Positions 41,126 through 49,938 of a stretch of DNA of 64,000 nt are shown piece after piece. The notes under the pieces are model-generated. The model did no database searches. It had not been told where the DNA came from and saw only the letters and a program-made list of their open reading frames with translations. The position numbers and the translations under genes are program-made. The DNA comes from Amycolatopsis anabasis (GTDB taxonomy: Bacteria > Actinomycetota > Actinomycetes > Mycobacteriales > Pseudonocardiaceae): positions 124,001 to 188,000 of the forward strand of contig NZ_VTHK01000009.1 in NCBI RefSeq assembly GCF_009765355.1, given 5' to 3'. How positions within the stretch are numbered: position 1 is the stretch's first letter; each line of letters begins with the position of its first letter.

Positions 41126-43985
41126 CGCCGAGTGCCCGCGCGGTCAGCGAGGCGAGGTGCGTGGGCTCGTGCTCGGAAAGCTGGCGGATCTGGGTCCGGC
41201 AGCTGAAGCCGTCGGCGTGGACCACCGTTCCGGGGCTCGCCTCGCGCAACGCGGGGAGCAACTGGTGCTCGGCGACTTGGACCGAGACGTCATAGTGCCC
41301 GCGCTCGAACCCGAAGTTGCCCGCCAGTCCGCAGCAGCCTTCGCGCAGCACCCGCACTTCGCCGGTGACGCGGCCGAGCAGCCGGGTGTCGGCGTCGTAG
41401 CCCAGGTCCGCGTGCTGGTGGCAGTGCACCTGCGTGAGGACCCGGCCTTCGACCGCCTTGATCTCCGGGAGTTCGGCTGTGCCCACGTGCTCGGCGAAGG
41501 TGCGGACCGCCTTGCCGAGCAGGCGCACCCTCGGGTCTTCGGGCAGCAGTTCGGCGCCGTCCTCGCGCAGCATCGCGGTGCAGCTCGGCTCGAGCCCGAT
41601 CACCGGCACACCGCGGCCCAGCCAGGGCGCCAGGACGTCGAGGGAGCGGCGCAGCACGCGGCGGGCCGTGTCCAGCTGTCCGGTGCTGTGCCAGGTCAGT
41701 CCACAGCAGACACTCCGGGCGGGGAGATGGACCTCGTGGCCGAGGGCCTCCAGCACGGCGACCGCGTCGCGGCCGACCCGCGGATCGAAGAAGTTGGTGA
41801 AGGTGTCCGGCCACAGCACCACCGGAGTCCGGCCTTCTGTCCACTGTGGAGGCTTGCGGCGGCGGAACCACTTGCGGAAGGTCGGTGCGGCCAGTGCGGG
41901 CAGCTCGCGTTCGGCGGCGATCCCGCCGAGCCGGTTGAGCACCCGGCGCAGCGGGCTCGCCGCCACGGCGTTGATCGCCCCGGCCATCGGCGCGCCCAGC
42001 CGCAGCCACCGGGGCAGCGCGCCCATGGTGTGGTGCGCCATCGGGCGTTTGCGGTGTTCGTAGTGCCTGCTGAGGAATTCCGACCGGTACGCGGCCATGT
42101 CGACCCCGACCGGGCAGTCGGACTTGCACGCCTTGCAGCCCAGGCAGAGATCGAGCGCGTCCCGGACCTCCGTGGACTGCCAGCCGCCGGTGATGACGTC
42201 GCCGGCGAGCATCTCGAACAGCAGCCGGGCCCGTCCGCGTGTGGAGTGTTCCTCTTCGCCGGTCGCCCGGTAGCTCGGGCACATCACGCCGCCCGAGGCG
42301 GACACGCACTTGCCGACGCCCACGCAGCGGCGGGACGCCGCGGCCAGGTCGCCGCCGTCCGCGTGCAGCGCGAGGCGTGCCCGCGTGGGCAGCACCGGCG
42401 GCGCGATCACGGTGCGCAGATCGGCGTCGAGCGGGGCGGGGTCGACGACCCGGCCCGGATTCATCCCGCCGCCGGGGTCGAAGGCGGACTTGAATTCCGC
42501 GAAGGCGGCCATCAGCCGCGGGGGGAACATGAGGGGGAGCAACTCGGCGCGGGCCTGGCCATCGCCGTGCTCGCCGGACAGCGAACCGCCGTGCGCGACG
42601 ACCAGTTCGGCCGCGTCGGTGAGGAACGCCCGGTAGGCCTGCTTCGCTTCGGGTGCGGCGAGCGGGAAGTCGATGCGCACGTGCAGGCAGCCGTCGCCGA
42701 AGTGGCCGTACACCAGCCCCCTGCGGCCGTGCTTGTCCATCAGCAGCTCGAACTCGCGCAGGTACCGCCCGAGGTTTTCCGGCGGGACCGCGGAATCCTC
42801 CCAGCCGGACCACGCCTCGGCGCCGTCCGCGAGCCGGGTGGCCAGGCCCGCGCCCTCTTCGCGAATGCGCCAGAGTTTCCGTTGTGCCACCGCGTCTTCC
42901 ACCACCAGCACGCTGGCGCCCACCGGCTTCGCGCGCTCGGCCACCAGTCGTGCGGTCCCGAGCGCCTCGTCCGCGGACGCACCGCCGGTTTCGAGGTACA
43001 GCCAAGCGTTCCCGGCCGGAAGCTCGCTGGCCTCGCCCGGTTTCCGCGCGTCGAGCGCCTGGACGAGCCCCGTTTCGATGCCCTCCATCGTCAGCACGGG
43101 CAGGTCGAGAAGCGCCGGCACGGCGTCGGCGGCCTCGGCGCTGCTGCCGAACCCCAGCACCACCAGCGCCCGTGAAACCGGTGCCGGCGCCAGATCGACC
43201 ACCGCGCTCAGGATCGTCGCGCAGGTCCCCTCGGTGCCGACGAGTGCCTTGGCGACGTCGAAACCGTTCTCCGGCAACAGGTATTCGAGGTTGTACCCGG
43301 ACACGCGCCGTGGCAGCCTCGGGAAACCGAGGCGGATGTCGGCCAGGTACTCGTCGCGCACCGCGCGCAGCGACCGGTAGAGCTGCCCGACCGGATCCTC
43401 CCGCGCGCACAACGATTCCAGTTCCGCCGGCGGCGTCCGGCCGACCTCCAGCCGGGTGCCGTCGCGCAGCGCGATCTCCAGCGACCGGACGTTGTCCGCG
43501 GTCTTGCCCCACGCCACCGAATGCGAGCCGCACGCGTTGTTGCCGATCATGCCGCCGATCGTGCAGCGGCTGTGCGTCGAGGGATCCGGCCCGAAGGTCA
43601 GCCCGTGCGCGGCCGCCTGTTCGCGGAGCCGGTCGAGCACCAGACCGGGTTCGACACGCGCGGTGCGGGCCTCGGCATCGATCTCCACCACGCGGTTGAG
43701 GTGACGGGTGAAGTCCAGGATCACCGCCTCGTTGGTGGCCTGGCCGCCGATGCTCGTCGCCGCGCCCCGCGGCAGGACCGGCGCGTCGTGCTCGGCGCAC
43801 ACCCGCAGCACGGCCACAACCTCGTCGGCCGACCGGGGACGCACCACCAGCAATGGGACGTGCCGGTAGTTCGACGCGTCGGTGGAGTGCGTCGCGAGTG
43901 TCGCCGGGTCGCCGGCCACCTCGCAGGACACCGCGGTGCGCAGCGCTTCTTCCAGCGCGGATCGCGAAAGTGCGGGTGACGGCAT
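41112..43985 (-). CDS. FAD-linked oxidase / Fe-S / cysteine-rich fusion (YdiJ-like D-2-hydroxyglutarate dehydrogenase)
   Basis: 957 residues from the ATG at 43985 (GGAG six bases upstream). Domains: PCMH FAD-binding (about 35-215; PRGAATSIGGQ, DPSTHSRCTIGGMIGNNACGSHS), GlcD-type C-terminal domain (to about 530; HFGDGCLHVRIDFP, SLSGEHGDGQAR), a 4Fe-4S domain (CVGVGKCVSASGGVMCPSYRATGEEEHSTRGRAR; CLGCKACKSDCPVGVDM), and a CCG-type cysteine-rich domain (SVCCGLTWHSTGQ, EGCCGLAGNFGFE). This matches the E. coli YdiJ architecture, reported to oxidise D-2-hydroxyglutarate. Divergent from the HOT homologue. Confidence 0.88.
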   Translation of the reverse strand: MPSPALSRSALEEALRTAVSCEVAGDPATLATHSTDASNYRHVPLLVVRPRSADEVVAVLRVCAEHDAPVLPRGAATSIGGQATNEAVILDFTRHLNRVVEIDAEARTARVEPGLVLDRLREQAAAHGLTFGPDPSTHSRCTIGGMIGNNACGSHSVAWGKTADNVRSLEIALRDGTRLEVGRTPPAELESLCAREDPVGQLYRSLRAVRDEYLADIRLGFPRLPRRVSGYNLEYLLPENGFDVAKALVGTEGTCATILSAVVDLAPAPVSRALVVLGFGSSAEAADAVPALLDLPVLTMEGIETGLVQALDARKPGEASELPAGNAWLYLETGGASADEALGTARLVAERAKPVGASVLVVEDAVAQRKLWRIREEGAGLATRLADGAEAWSGWEDSAVPPENLGRYLREFELLMDKHGRRGLVYGHFGDGCLHVRIDFPLAAPEAKQAYRAFLTDAAELVVAHGGSLSGEHGDGQARAELLPLMFPPRLMAAFAEFKSAFDPGGGMNPGRVVDPAPLDADLRTVIAPPVLPTRARLALHADGGDLAAASRRCVGVGKCVSASGGVMCPSYRATGEEEHSTRGRARLLFEMLAGDVITGGWQSTEVRDALDLCLGCKACKSDCPVGVDMAAYRSEFLSRHYEHRKRPMAHHTMGALPRWLRLGAPMAGAINAVAASPLRRVLNRLGGIAAERELPALAAPTFRKWFRRRKPPQWTEGRTPVVLWPDTFTNFFDPRVGRDAVAVLEALGHEVHLPARSVCCGLTWHSTGQLDTARRVLRRSLDVLAPWLGRGVPVIGLEPSCTAMLREDGAELLPEDPRVRLLGKAVRTFAEHVGTAELPEIKAVEGRVLTQVHCHQHADLGYDADTRLLGRVTGEVRVLREGCCGLAGNFGFERGHYDVSVQVAEHQLLPALREASPGTVVHADGFSCRTQIRQLSEHEPTHLASLTARALGVSAD

Positions 43986-44052
43986 GGGCATCTCCAGGGA
44001 ACTCGGGGGTTCACAACGACTACACGCGGAGCTATGGTGTGCTCGCCACATA

Positions 44053-44069
44053 GTGGATACAGCTTCCAC
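44053..44069. promoter_or_regulatory. Candidate IclR operator GTGGA-N7-TCCAC
   Basis: Perfect 5-bp arms in the 118-bp divergent spacer between the oxidase and transhydrogenase genes, 35 bp before the latter. The TGGA/TCCA half-sites are IclR-like and resemble the element upstream of xsc. Confidence 0.5.
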
Positions 44070-44103
44070 ATTCTGTCAATGTCGACGTGAGGAGTGGTCA
44101 CCC

Positions 44104-45378
44104 GTGCCCGAACTGCACCGCAACGAGAGCGTGTTCACCTGGGCAGCACCGCCGCTGAAGTTCGGCGCCGGGGCCCTGGACGAGCTCGGAGCCGAGGTCG
44201 CCGCCCGGCAGGCGAAGTCGTGCCTGATCCTCACCGACCCCGGCGTCCGCCGGACCGGGATCCCGGACCGCGCGCTCGACTCGGTCCGCGCCGCCGGCGT
44301 GAAGAGCGAGATCTTCGACGGCGTGGGCGTCGAGCCCACCGACGCGAGCATCGACGAGGCCGTGAGCTTTGCCCGGCAACAGGACTGGGACTGCTTCGTC
44401 GCCATCGGCGGTGGCTCCGCGATCGACACCGCCAAGGCCGTCAACCTGCTCACCACCCACCCCGGTGAGCTCCTGGACTTCGTCACCCCGCCGATCGGCG
44501 CGGGCAAGGCGCCGTGGCTGCCGCTCAAGCCGCTGATCGCCGTGCCGACGACCGCGGGGACCGGCTCGGAGTCCACCACCATCTGCGTGGTCGACCTGCT
44601 CGGCCTGCACCTCAAGGCCGGGGTGAGCCATCCGGCGCTGCGGCCGTCGCTGGCCGTGGTCGACCCGCGGACCACGGTCACCCTGCCGCCCGCGGTGACC
44701 GCGGCCAGCGGGATGGACGTGCTCTCGCACGCGCTGGAGAGCTACACCAGCGTGGCCTTCGACGCGAAACCCGCGCCGGAGGACCCGATGCGCCGCCCCG
44801 CGTTCTGCGGATCGAACCCGATCAGCGACGTGTGGTGCGAGATGGCGCTGTCGCTGGTCGGCAAGCACCTGCGCACTGCCGTCCTCAATGGACGCGACCT
44901 GACCGCGCGGACGCAGATGGCCTTGGCTTCCACCTACGCGGGCACCGGATTCGGCAACGCGGGCACCCACCTCCCGCACGCCAACGCGTACCCGATCGCG
45001 GGCGCGGTCCAGGACTACCGGGCCGACGGCTACCCCGAGATGCCCATGGTGCCGCACGGCCAGGCGGTGTCGGCCACCGCGGCGGCGGTGTTCCGCTGGA
45101 CCTACCCCGCCGCCCCCGAGCGGCACCTGCACGCGGCCCACCTGCTGTCGGGCGGGCAGACCTTCACCGCGACCGACGGGGCCGAGGCCCTGCCGCACGT
45201 GCTCGGCGAGCTGATGGCCGACATCGAGATGCCGAAGGGGCTGCACGCCTTCGGCTACGGTGAATCCGACATCGGCACGCTCGTGGACGGCACGCTCAAG
45301 CAGACCCGCCAGCTCGCCGTCGTGCCCCGCCCGGTCACCCGCGCGGCGCTCGAAGACATCTTCCGCCGCTCCCTGTGA
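44104..45378 (+). CDS. Iron-containing alcohol dehydrogenase, hydroxyacid-oxoacid transhydrogenase (HOT) type
   Basis: 424 residues from a GTG after GTGAGGAG. Group III Fe-ADH fold with HOT-type features: FTWAAPPLKFGAGALDELG, TDPGVRRTGIPDR, GVEPTDASIDEAV, AIGGGSAIDTAKAVNLL, AVPTTAGTGSES, SGMDVLSHALESYTS, NPISDVW, GTGFGNAGTHLPHANAYPIAG and MVPHGQAVSATAAAVF; the Asp and three His metal ligands are present. HOT oxidises 4-hydroxybutyrate to succinate semialdehyde using 2-oxoglutarate, which becomes D-2-hydroxyglutarate. An alternative is a dehydrogenase for isethionate or another short alcohol in this sulfonate neighbourhood. Confidence 0.85.
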   Translation: MPELHRNESVFTWAAPPLKFGAGALDELGAEVAARQAKSCLILTDPGVRRTGIPDRALDSVRAAGVKSEIFDGVGVEPTDASIDEAVSFARQQDWDCFVAIGGGSAIDTAKAVNLLTTHPGELLDFVTPPIGAGKAPWLPLKPLIAVPTTAGTGSESTTICVVDLLGLHLKAGVSHPALRPSLAVVDPRTTVTLPPAVTAASGMDVLSHALESYTSVAFDAKPAPEDPMRRPAFCGSNPISDVWCEMALSLVGKHLRTAVLNGRDLTARTQMALASTYAGTGFGNAGTHLPHANAYPIAGAVQDYRADGYPEMPMVPHGQAVSATAAAVFRWTYPAAPERHLHAAHLLSGGQTFTATDGAEALPHVLGELMADIEMPKGLHAFGYGESDIGTLVDGTLKQTRQLAVVPRPVTRAALEDIFRRSL

Positions 45379-45395
45379 AGGCAACGGAGTTATCA

Positions 45396-46754
45396 ATGGA
45401 GACAACTCCTTCCCGACCTGGTGAGGGCACCAGGGCCACCTCCGACGTCCGCCTCGTCGTGGCGTCCAGCGTCTTCGGCACGACCGTCGAGTGGTACGAC
45501 TTCTTCCTCTACGGCACGGCCGCGGGCATCGTGTTCAACAAGCTCTACTTCGCCGGCGACGATCCGCTCGTCGCCACCGTCCTGTCGTTCGCGACCTTCG
45601 CGCTGGGCTTCCTCGCCCGGCCGGTGGGCGGCTTCCTGTTCGGCCACATCGGCGACCGGGTCGGCCGCAAGAAGACCCTCGTGGCGACGATGCTCATCAT
45701 GGGCGTCGCGACCTGCCTCATCGGCCTGCTGCCCGACTACGAGACGATCGGCCCGGCCGCGCCGATCCTGCTCGTGGTGCTCCGGCTGGCCCAGGGCGTC
45801 GCCGTCGGCGGCGAATGGGGTGGCGCGGTGCTCATGGCGACCGAGTACGCGCCGGCCGGGAAACGGGGGCTCTACGGGAGCTTCCCGCAGATCGGGCTCG
45901 CCCTCGGGCTCACGCTCGGCACCGGGGTGCTGGCGGCGCTCAACGCCCTCACGACGGAAGCGGCGTTCCTCGCCTGGGGCTGGCGCATCGGGTTCCTGCT
46001 GTCCGCGGTGCTCGTGGTGGTCGGCCTCCTGATCCGGGTGAAGATCATGGAGACACCGGCCTTCCGAGTCATGACCGAGCAGGAGGGCAACGCGACGGTC
46101 CCGGCGCTCGAACTGGTCCGCGACCCGATTTCCCGGCGGCATCTGCTCCTCGGTATGGGCAGCAGGCTGACCGAGGGCGTGGCCTTCAACGCCTGGGCCG
46201 TGTTCGTGATCTCCTACGGCAGCGGAACCCTGCGGCTGGACCGGCAGTTCCTGCTGGTGGGCGTGATGACCGCCGCGGCGGTGATGGTCGTGTTCATCCC
46301 GGTCTTCGGCCGGGTGTCGGACCGGGTCGGCCGTCGCCGCGCGTTCTCGGTCGGCGCCGTGACGACGCTGGTGCTGGCGATACCCGTGCTGGCCGCGCTG
46401 CACGCGGGCAACCCGCTGCTGATCACCGTGTCGCTCGTCGCCGTGCTGGGCATCAGTTACCCGCTGATGTACGGGCCGCAGGCGGCCTTCTACGCCGAGC
46501 TGTTCCCGGTTTCCCGGCGCTGCACCGGAATCTCGGTCGTCTACCAGCTTTCCGGCGTGGTGGCCTCCGGGCTCACCCCGTTGGTCCTGGCCTACCTGGC
46601 CGGCCGCACCGGTATCAACGGCGTGCTGGTCTACCTCGCGGTGACCACCGCGATCAGCGTGGTGTGCACCCTCGCCATCCGCGAACGCGACCTGTTCGCC
46701 GACGACGTCCCCGCCGAGGTGACCGCGGCCGCCGTCAGCCCCGGAAAAGCCTGA
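45396..46754 (+). CDS. MHS family MFS transporter (organic acid:proton symporter)
   Basis: 452 residues from the ATG at 45396, 17 bp after the transhydrogenase, so the same operon. Twelve TM helices; MHS signatures SSVFGTTVEWYDFFLYGTAAG, LARPVGGFLFGHIGDRVGRKKTL and QGVAVGGEWGGAVLMATEYAP. The family takes up small acids or osmolytes with protons. Here it probably imports the hydroxyacid used by the preceding enzyme. Ends before a perfect hairpin. Confidence 0.92.
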   Translation: METTPSRPGEGTRATSDVRLVVASSVFGTTVEWYDFFLYGTAAGIVFNKLYFAGDDPLVATVLSFATFALGFLARPVGGFLFGHIGDRVGRKKTLVATMLIMGVATCLIGLLPDYETIGPAAPILLVVLRLAQGVAVGGEWGGAVLMATEYAPAGKRGLYGSFPQIGLALGLTLGTGVLAALNALTTEAAFLAWGWRIGFLLSAVLVVVGLLIRVKIMETPAFRVMTEQEGNATVPALELVRDPISRRHLLLGMGSRLTEGVAFNAWAVFVISYGSGTLRLDRQFLLVGVMTAAAVMVVFIPVFGRVSDRVGRRRAFSVGAVTTLVLAIPVLAALHAGNPLLITVSLVAVLGISYPLMYGPQAAFYAELFPVSRRCTGISVVYQLSGVVASGLTPLVLAYLAGRTGINGVLVYLAVTTAISVVCTLAIRERDLFADDVPAEVTAAAVSPGKA

Positions 46755-46763
46755 TCGGGATCC

Positions 46764-46799
46764 ACGGGTGGTGGGTGCAGGCCCGCACCCACCACCCGT
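46764..46799. terminator. Bidirectional hairpin between MHS transporter and APC permease genes
   Basis: Perfect 15-bp arms (ACGGGTGGTGGGTGC / GCACCCACCACCCGT) and loop AGGCCC, centred in the 62-bp gap between convergent stops. Confidence 0.85.
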
Positions 46800-46816
46800 T
46801 CCGTACTGGCGCCGGA

Positions 46817-48256
46817 TCAGGCGAGATCCGCGCCCGGGGCGTTCCGCAGCTGTGGCCTTGGCGTGTCCGGAGGCGCCTCGGCCGCCGGGGGAGTGCCGCG
46901 GCGGCGGCGCACCTCGTAGCCCAGCAGGATCAGGACGAGGGTCACCGCGCTGAGCCAGAACTGCGATCGCGTACCCGGCAGCATCGCCATCGCCCCGATG
47001 ACCAGCGCCATCAACGCGATCGTCGCATAACTCAGCCAGGGGAACAGCCACATCTTCAGCCCCAGCTTGCCGGGGTCGTCACGTTGCAGCCGCCGGCGCA
47101 GGGTGACCTGGGCCAGCGCGATCGCCAGGTAGACGAACAGCGCGACGGCGCCGTAGGAGTTCACCAGGAACTGGAAGATCAGGTCCGGTGAGGTGTAGGC
47201 GGCGATGACCGAGACGTAGCCGACGACCGTGCCGGCGAGGATGGCGCGGCGGGGGACACCGCTGCGGGACAGGCGGGTGAACGCGCGGGGCGCGTCGCCG
47301 TGGTGGGTCAGCGCGAACAGCATCCGGGACGAGGTGTAGAGCGCCGAGTTCAAACAGGACAGGACCGCGGTGAGCACGATGCCGTTCATGATGGTCGACA
47401 CCGCCGGGATGCCCAGCACGTCGAGCACCGCGGCGTACGGGCTGACCGCGGTTTCGGGCGAGTTCCAGGCCTTGATCGTCACGACCACGAACACCGATCC
47501 CACGTAGAACAGCACGACCCGGAAGATGATCGACCGCATCGCCCGCGCGATGGCCCGCTTCGGCTCGGCCGACTCGGCCGCGGCGATGGTGACGATCTCC
47601 GCTCCGGTGTAGAAACCGATGCACGGCACGACGGCGGCGAGCACCGCGCCGATGCCCAGCGGGGCGAACCCGCCGTGGGACACCAGGTTCGACACCCCGC
47701 CGTGCGACCCCGGCCAGAAGCCGAGCAAGTACAGCCCGCCGAGTACGAGGAACACGATGATCGCGACGACCTTGATCGAGGAGAACCAGTACTCGAATTC
47801 GCCGTAGGAGCGGGCCGAAACCAGGTTGGTGCCGGTCAGCAGCACCAGCAGGCCCAGGCTGAGCACCCACAGCGGGACACCGGGCAGCCACAGTTGCAGG
47901 ATCCGCCCGCCCGCCACGGCTTCGACGGCGACCACGATGACGAAGAAGTACCAGTACATCCAGCCCACCGCGAAGCCGGCGCGGTTGCCCATCGCCTCCC
48001 TGGCGTAGACGTAGAACGAGCCGAGCGCGGGCTTCGCCACCGTCATCTCGGCCAGCATCCGCATGATGAGCACGGTGATCAGACCGGCGATCAGGAACGA
48101 GACCACCGCGGCCGGACCGGTCGAGGAAATCACCACACCGCTGCCGACGAACAACCCGGCGCCGATGACGCCGCCGAGGGCGATGAGGTTCATGTGCCGC
48201 TGCTTGAGACCCGGTTTCAGCCCGCTGGGCCGGGCGGGATCGGACGACCGACTCAC
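46817..48256 (-). CDS. APC family amino acid permease (candidate taurine/amino-acid importer)
   Basis: 479 residues from a GTG after GGAGGAGAC. Twelve TM helices; the AAT/GABA-permease pattern LKQRHMNLIALGGVIGAGLFVGSG at the N-terminus, EFEYWFSSIKVVAII and SRMLFALTHHGDAPRAFTRLSRSGVPRRA. It shares its 32-bp upstream element with the aminotransferase gene, so it probably imports that enzyme's substrate. Confidence 0.9.
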   Translation of the reverse strand: MSRSSDPARPSGLKPGLKQRHMNLIALGGVIGAGLFVGSGVVISSTGPAAVVSFLIAGLITVLIMRMLAEMTVAKPALGSFYVYAREAMGNRAGFAVGWMYWYFFVIVVAVEAVAGGRILQLWLPGVPLWVLSLGLLVLLTGTNLVSARSYGEFEYWFSSIKVVAIIVFLVLGGLYLLGFWPGSHGGVSNLVSHGGFAPLGIGAVLAAVVPCIGFYTGAEIVTIAAAESAEPKRAIARAMRSIIFRVVLFYVGSVFVVVTIKAWNSPETAVSPYAAVLDVLGIPAVSTIMNGIVLTAVLSCLNSALYTSSRMLFALTHHGDAPRAFTRLSRSGVPRRAILAGTVVGYVSVIAAYTSPDLIFQFLVNSYGAVALFVYLAIALAQVTLRRRLQRDDPGKLGLKMWLFPWLSYATIALMALVIGAMAMLPGTRSQFWLSAVTLVLILLGYEVRRRRGTPPAAEAPPDTPRPQLRNAPGADLA

Positions 48257-48353
48257 GTCTCCTCCTTGCCGCGGCGCCGCTGGTGCGGGACCGCAGGGAG
48301 CTTCGATTTGTGGTTCCCGTCACCGTAGGTACTGCCTGGGCCCGATACGAGAG

Positions 48354-48385
48354 CCAGTTTCGCCGTGGCCGACAGGTCCAGATGG
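48354..48385. promoter_or_regulatory. Shared bipartite element, copy 1 (permease promoter)
   Basis: On the minus strand: CCATCTGGACC-N-GTCGG-N11-CTGG, ending 98 bp before the permease start. The same pattern with identical spacing occurs before the aminotransferase gene. CTGGAC matches the half-site described for TauR-type MocR regulators. Confidence 0.7.
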
Positions 48386-48408
48386 CGTGGCGTGCGTGGC
48401 CGGACGAC

Positions 48409-48448
48409 AAAAACGGGTGGGGCCGCCGACGTTCGGCGACCCCACCCG
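48409..48448 (-). terminator. Intrinsic terminator of the aminotransferase gene
   Basis: Read leftward: a 16-nt-arm hairpin (CGGGTGGGGCCGCCGA on the plus strand, loop CGT, one C:A mismatch) followed by five T. It is 17 bp after the aminotransferase stop and separates it from the permease gene, explaining why the permease has its own regulatory element. Confidence 0.8.
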
Positions 48449-48465
48449 GTGAGTCCACTATGGAT

Positions 48466-49830
48466 TCAGGGCTGCACGGCCTTCTCGACGTCGGTGAGCA
48501 TCGCGTCGACGCCGTGCAGCAACTCGGTGAGTGCCGCCTCATCGGCCACGAGCGGTGGCGAGATCATGAGCATCGTGGCGCCGCGGTCGTCGCCGCGCAG
48601 GAGCACGCCGGTGCGGCGGAACGCCTCGGGCAGTACCTCGCGCAGGACCTTGAGCGATTCGGCTTCGGTCAGCTCCCGGCCGCTGCGGTGATCGGCCGTC
48701 AGCTCGATCGCGTAGAAGAACCCGGTCCCGCGGACGTCCTTGACACAGCGGTGGGCGTCCTTGAGCGACCGCAGGGCGGCGGACAGTCGTGGTCCCTCGG
48801 CCCGCACGTGGTCGAGCACGCGCTCGTCGCGCAGGGCGGTCAGGTTCGCCACCGCCGCGGCGGTGGCGACCGGGTGCCCGCCCCAGGTGGCGCCGTGCGT
48901 GAAGACACCGCCCTTCGGCGAGTCGTAGAGCTCGGTGGCCAGCCGCTCACGCACGATCAGCCCGCCGAGCGGCGCGTACCCGGAGGTCGAGCCCTTGGCG
49001 AAGGTGATCATGTCCGGGACGACGCCGGTCAGGCCATGGCCGAACCAGTGCCCGAGCCTGCCGAACGAGCAGATCACCTCGTCGGAGACCAGCAGGATGC
49101 CGTACTTGTCGCACAGCGCCCGCACCGCCTGCCAGTACCCGTCCGGCGGCACCAGCGCGCCCCGGCCGTTCTGCACCGGCTCGGCGAACAGCGCCGCGAC
49201 CGTCTCCGGCCCCTCCTCGAGGATGACGTCCTCGATCGCCTTGACGCAGTCCAGTGCTTCGGCGGGCCCGCAATCGCCGACCAGGCCCAGGGTGTTCGGC
49301 ACGTGCCGAACACCGGGGAGCAGCGGGCCGAACGGGTCCTTGATCTTCGGCAGGCCGGTCACCGACAAGGCGCCCAGGGTGGTGCCGTGGTACGCCAGGT
49401 CGCGGGCGATGATCTTCGTCCGCTCCGGCTGCCCCTGGCTGCGGTGGTACTGGCGGGCGAACTTCAGGGCCGACTCGACGGCTTCGGAGCCGGAGTTGAC
49501 GAAGAACGTGGTGCCCAGGTCGCCCGGGGCGCGCTCGGCGATGAGCGTGGCCGCCTCGATGGCCGGGTTGTGCGCCGAACCCCAGTTGCTGGCGTAGGCG
49601 AGGGTGCCCACCTGATCGGCGACGGCCTTCGCGACGTCGGCGCGCCCGTGCCCGAGGTTGACGCAGAACAGCCCGGCGAGCCCGTCGAGGTGGCGGCGGC
49701 CTTCGGTGTCGACGAGGTGGCAGCCTTCGCCGCGCACGAACACCGGGAAATCGCCGGCCCAGGTGTCCTTGCGAGTGAAATGCGGCCCGAGATGCCGGCG
49801 AGCCTGCGCTCGCAACTGGGTGACGTCCAC
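48466..49830 (-). CDS. Class III PLP aminotransferase (candidate taurine:pyruvate aminotransferase)
   Basis: 454 residues from a GTG after GAAGGAGG. Fold-type I class III: GLFCVNLGHGRADV, FFVNSGSEAVESALKFARQYHR, HGTTLGALSVTG, LVSDEVICSFGRLGHWFGH, and FAKGSTSGYAPLGG with the PLP-binding Lys; FTHGATWGGHPVATAAAVAN follows. The length and beta-alanine/taurine:pyruvate subgroup features fit Tpa, which makes sulfoacetaldehyde for Xsc. The TauR-like regulator and xsc in the same region support this; a beta-alanine or GABA aminotransferase is the alternative. Confidence 0.85.
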   Translation of the reverse strand: MDVTQLRAQARRHLGPHFTRKDTWAGDFPVFVRGEGCHLVDTEGRRHLDGLAGLFCVNLGHGRADVAKAVADQVGTLAYASNWGSAHNPAIEAATLIAERAPGDLGTTFFVNSGSEAVESALKFARQYHRSQGQPERTKIIARDLAYHGTTLGALSVTGLPKIKDPFGPLLPGVRHVPNTLGLVGDCGPAEALDCVKAIEDVILEEGPETVAALFAEPVQNGRGALVPPDGYWQAVRALCDKYGILLVSDEVICSFGRLGHWFGHGLTGVVPDMITFAKGSTSGYAPLGGLIVRERLATELYDSPKGGVFTHGATWGGHPVATAAAVANLTALRDERVLDHVRAEGPRLSAALRSLKDAHRCVKDVRGTGFFYAIELTADHRSGRELTEAESLKVLREVLPEAFRRTGVLLRGDDRGATMLMISPPLVADEAALTELLHGVDAMLTDVEKAVQP

Positions 49831-49898
49831 CGGAGACCTCCTTCAAGGCGCGAGTGTGTGGTTCGACTCTCGCAATCCGGCCCGGCCCCGGCCCAGCA

Positions 49899-49930
49899 CC
49901 AGAGACGTGCGTTCCGACGGGTCCAGATGG
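49899..49930. promoter_or_regulatory. Shared bipartite element, copy 2 (aminotransferase promoter)
   Basis: Minus strand: CCATCTGGACC-N-GTCGG-N11-CTGG, 69 bp before the aminotransferase start. Identical spacing to copy 1 at 48354-48385; 20 defined positions match. Confidence 0.7.
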
Positions 49931-49938
49931 GGCCGGGG

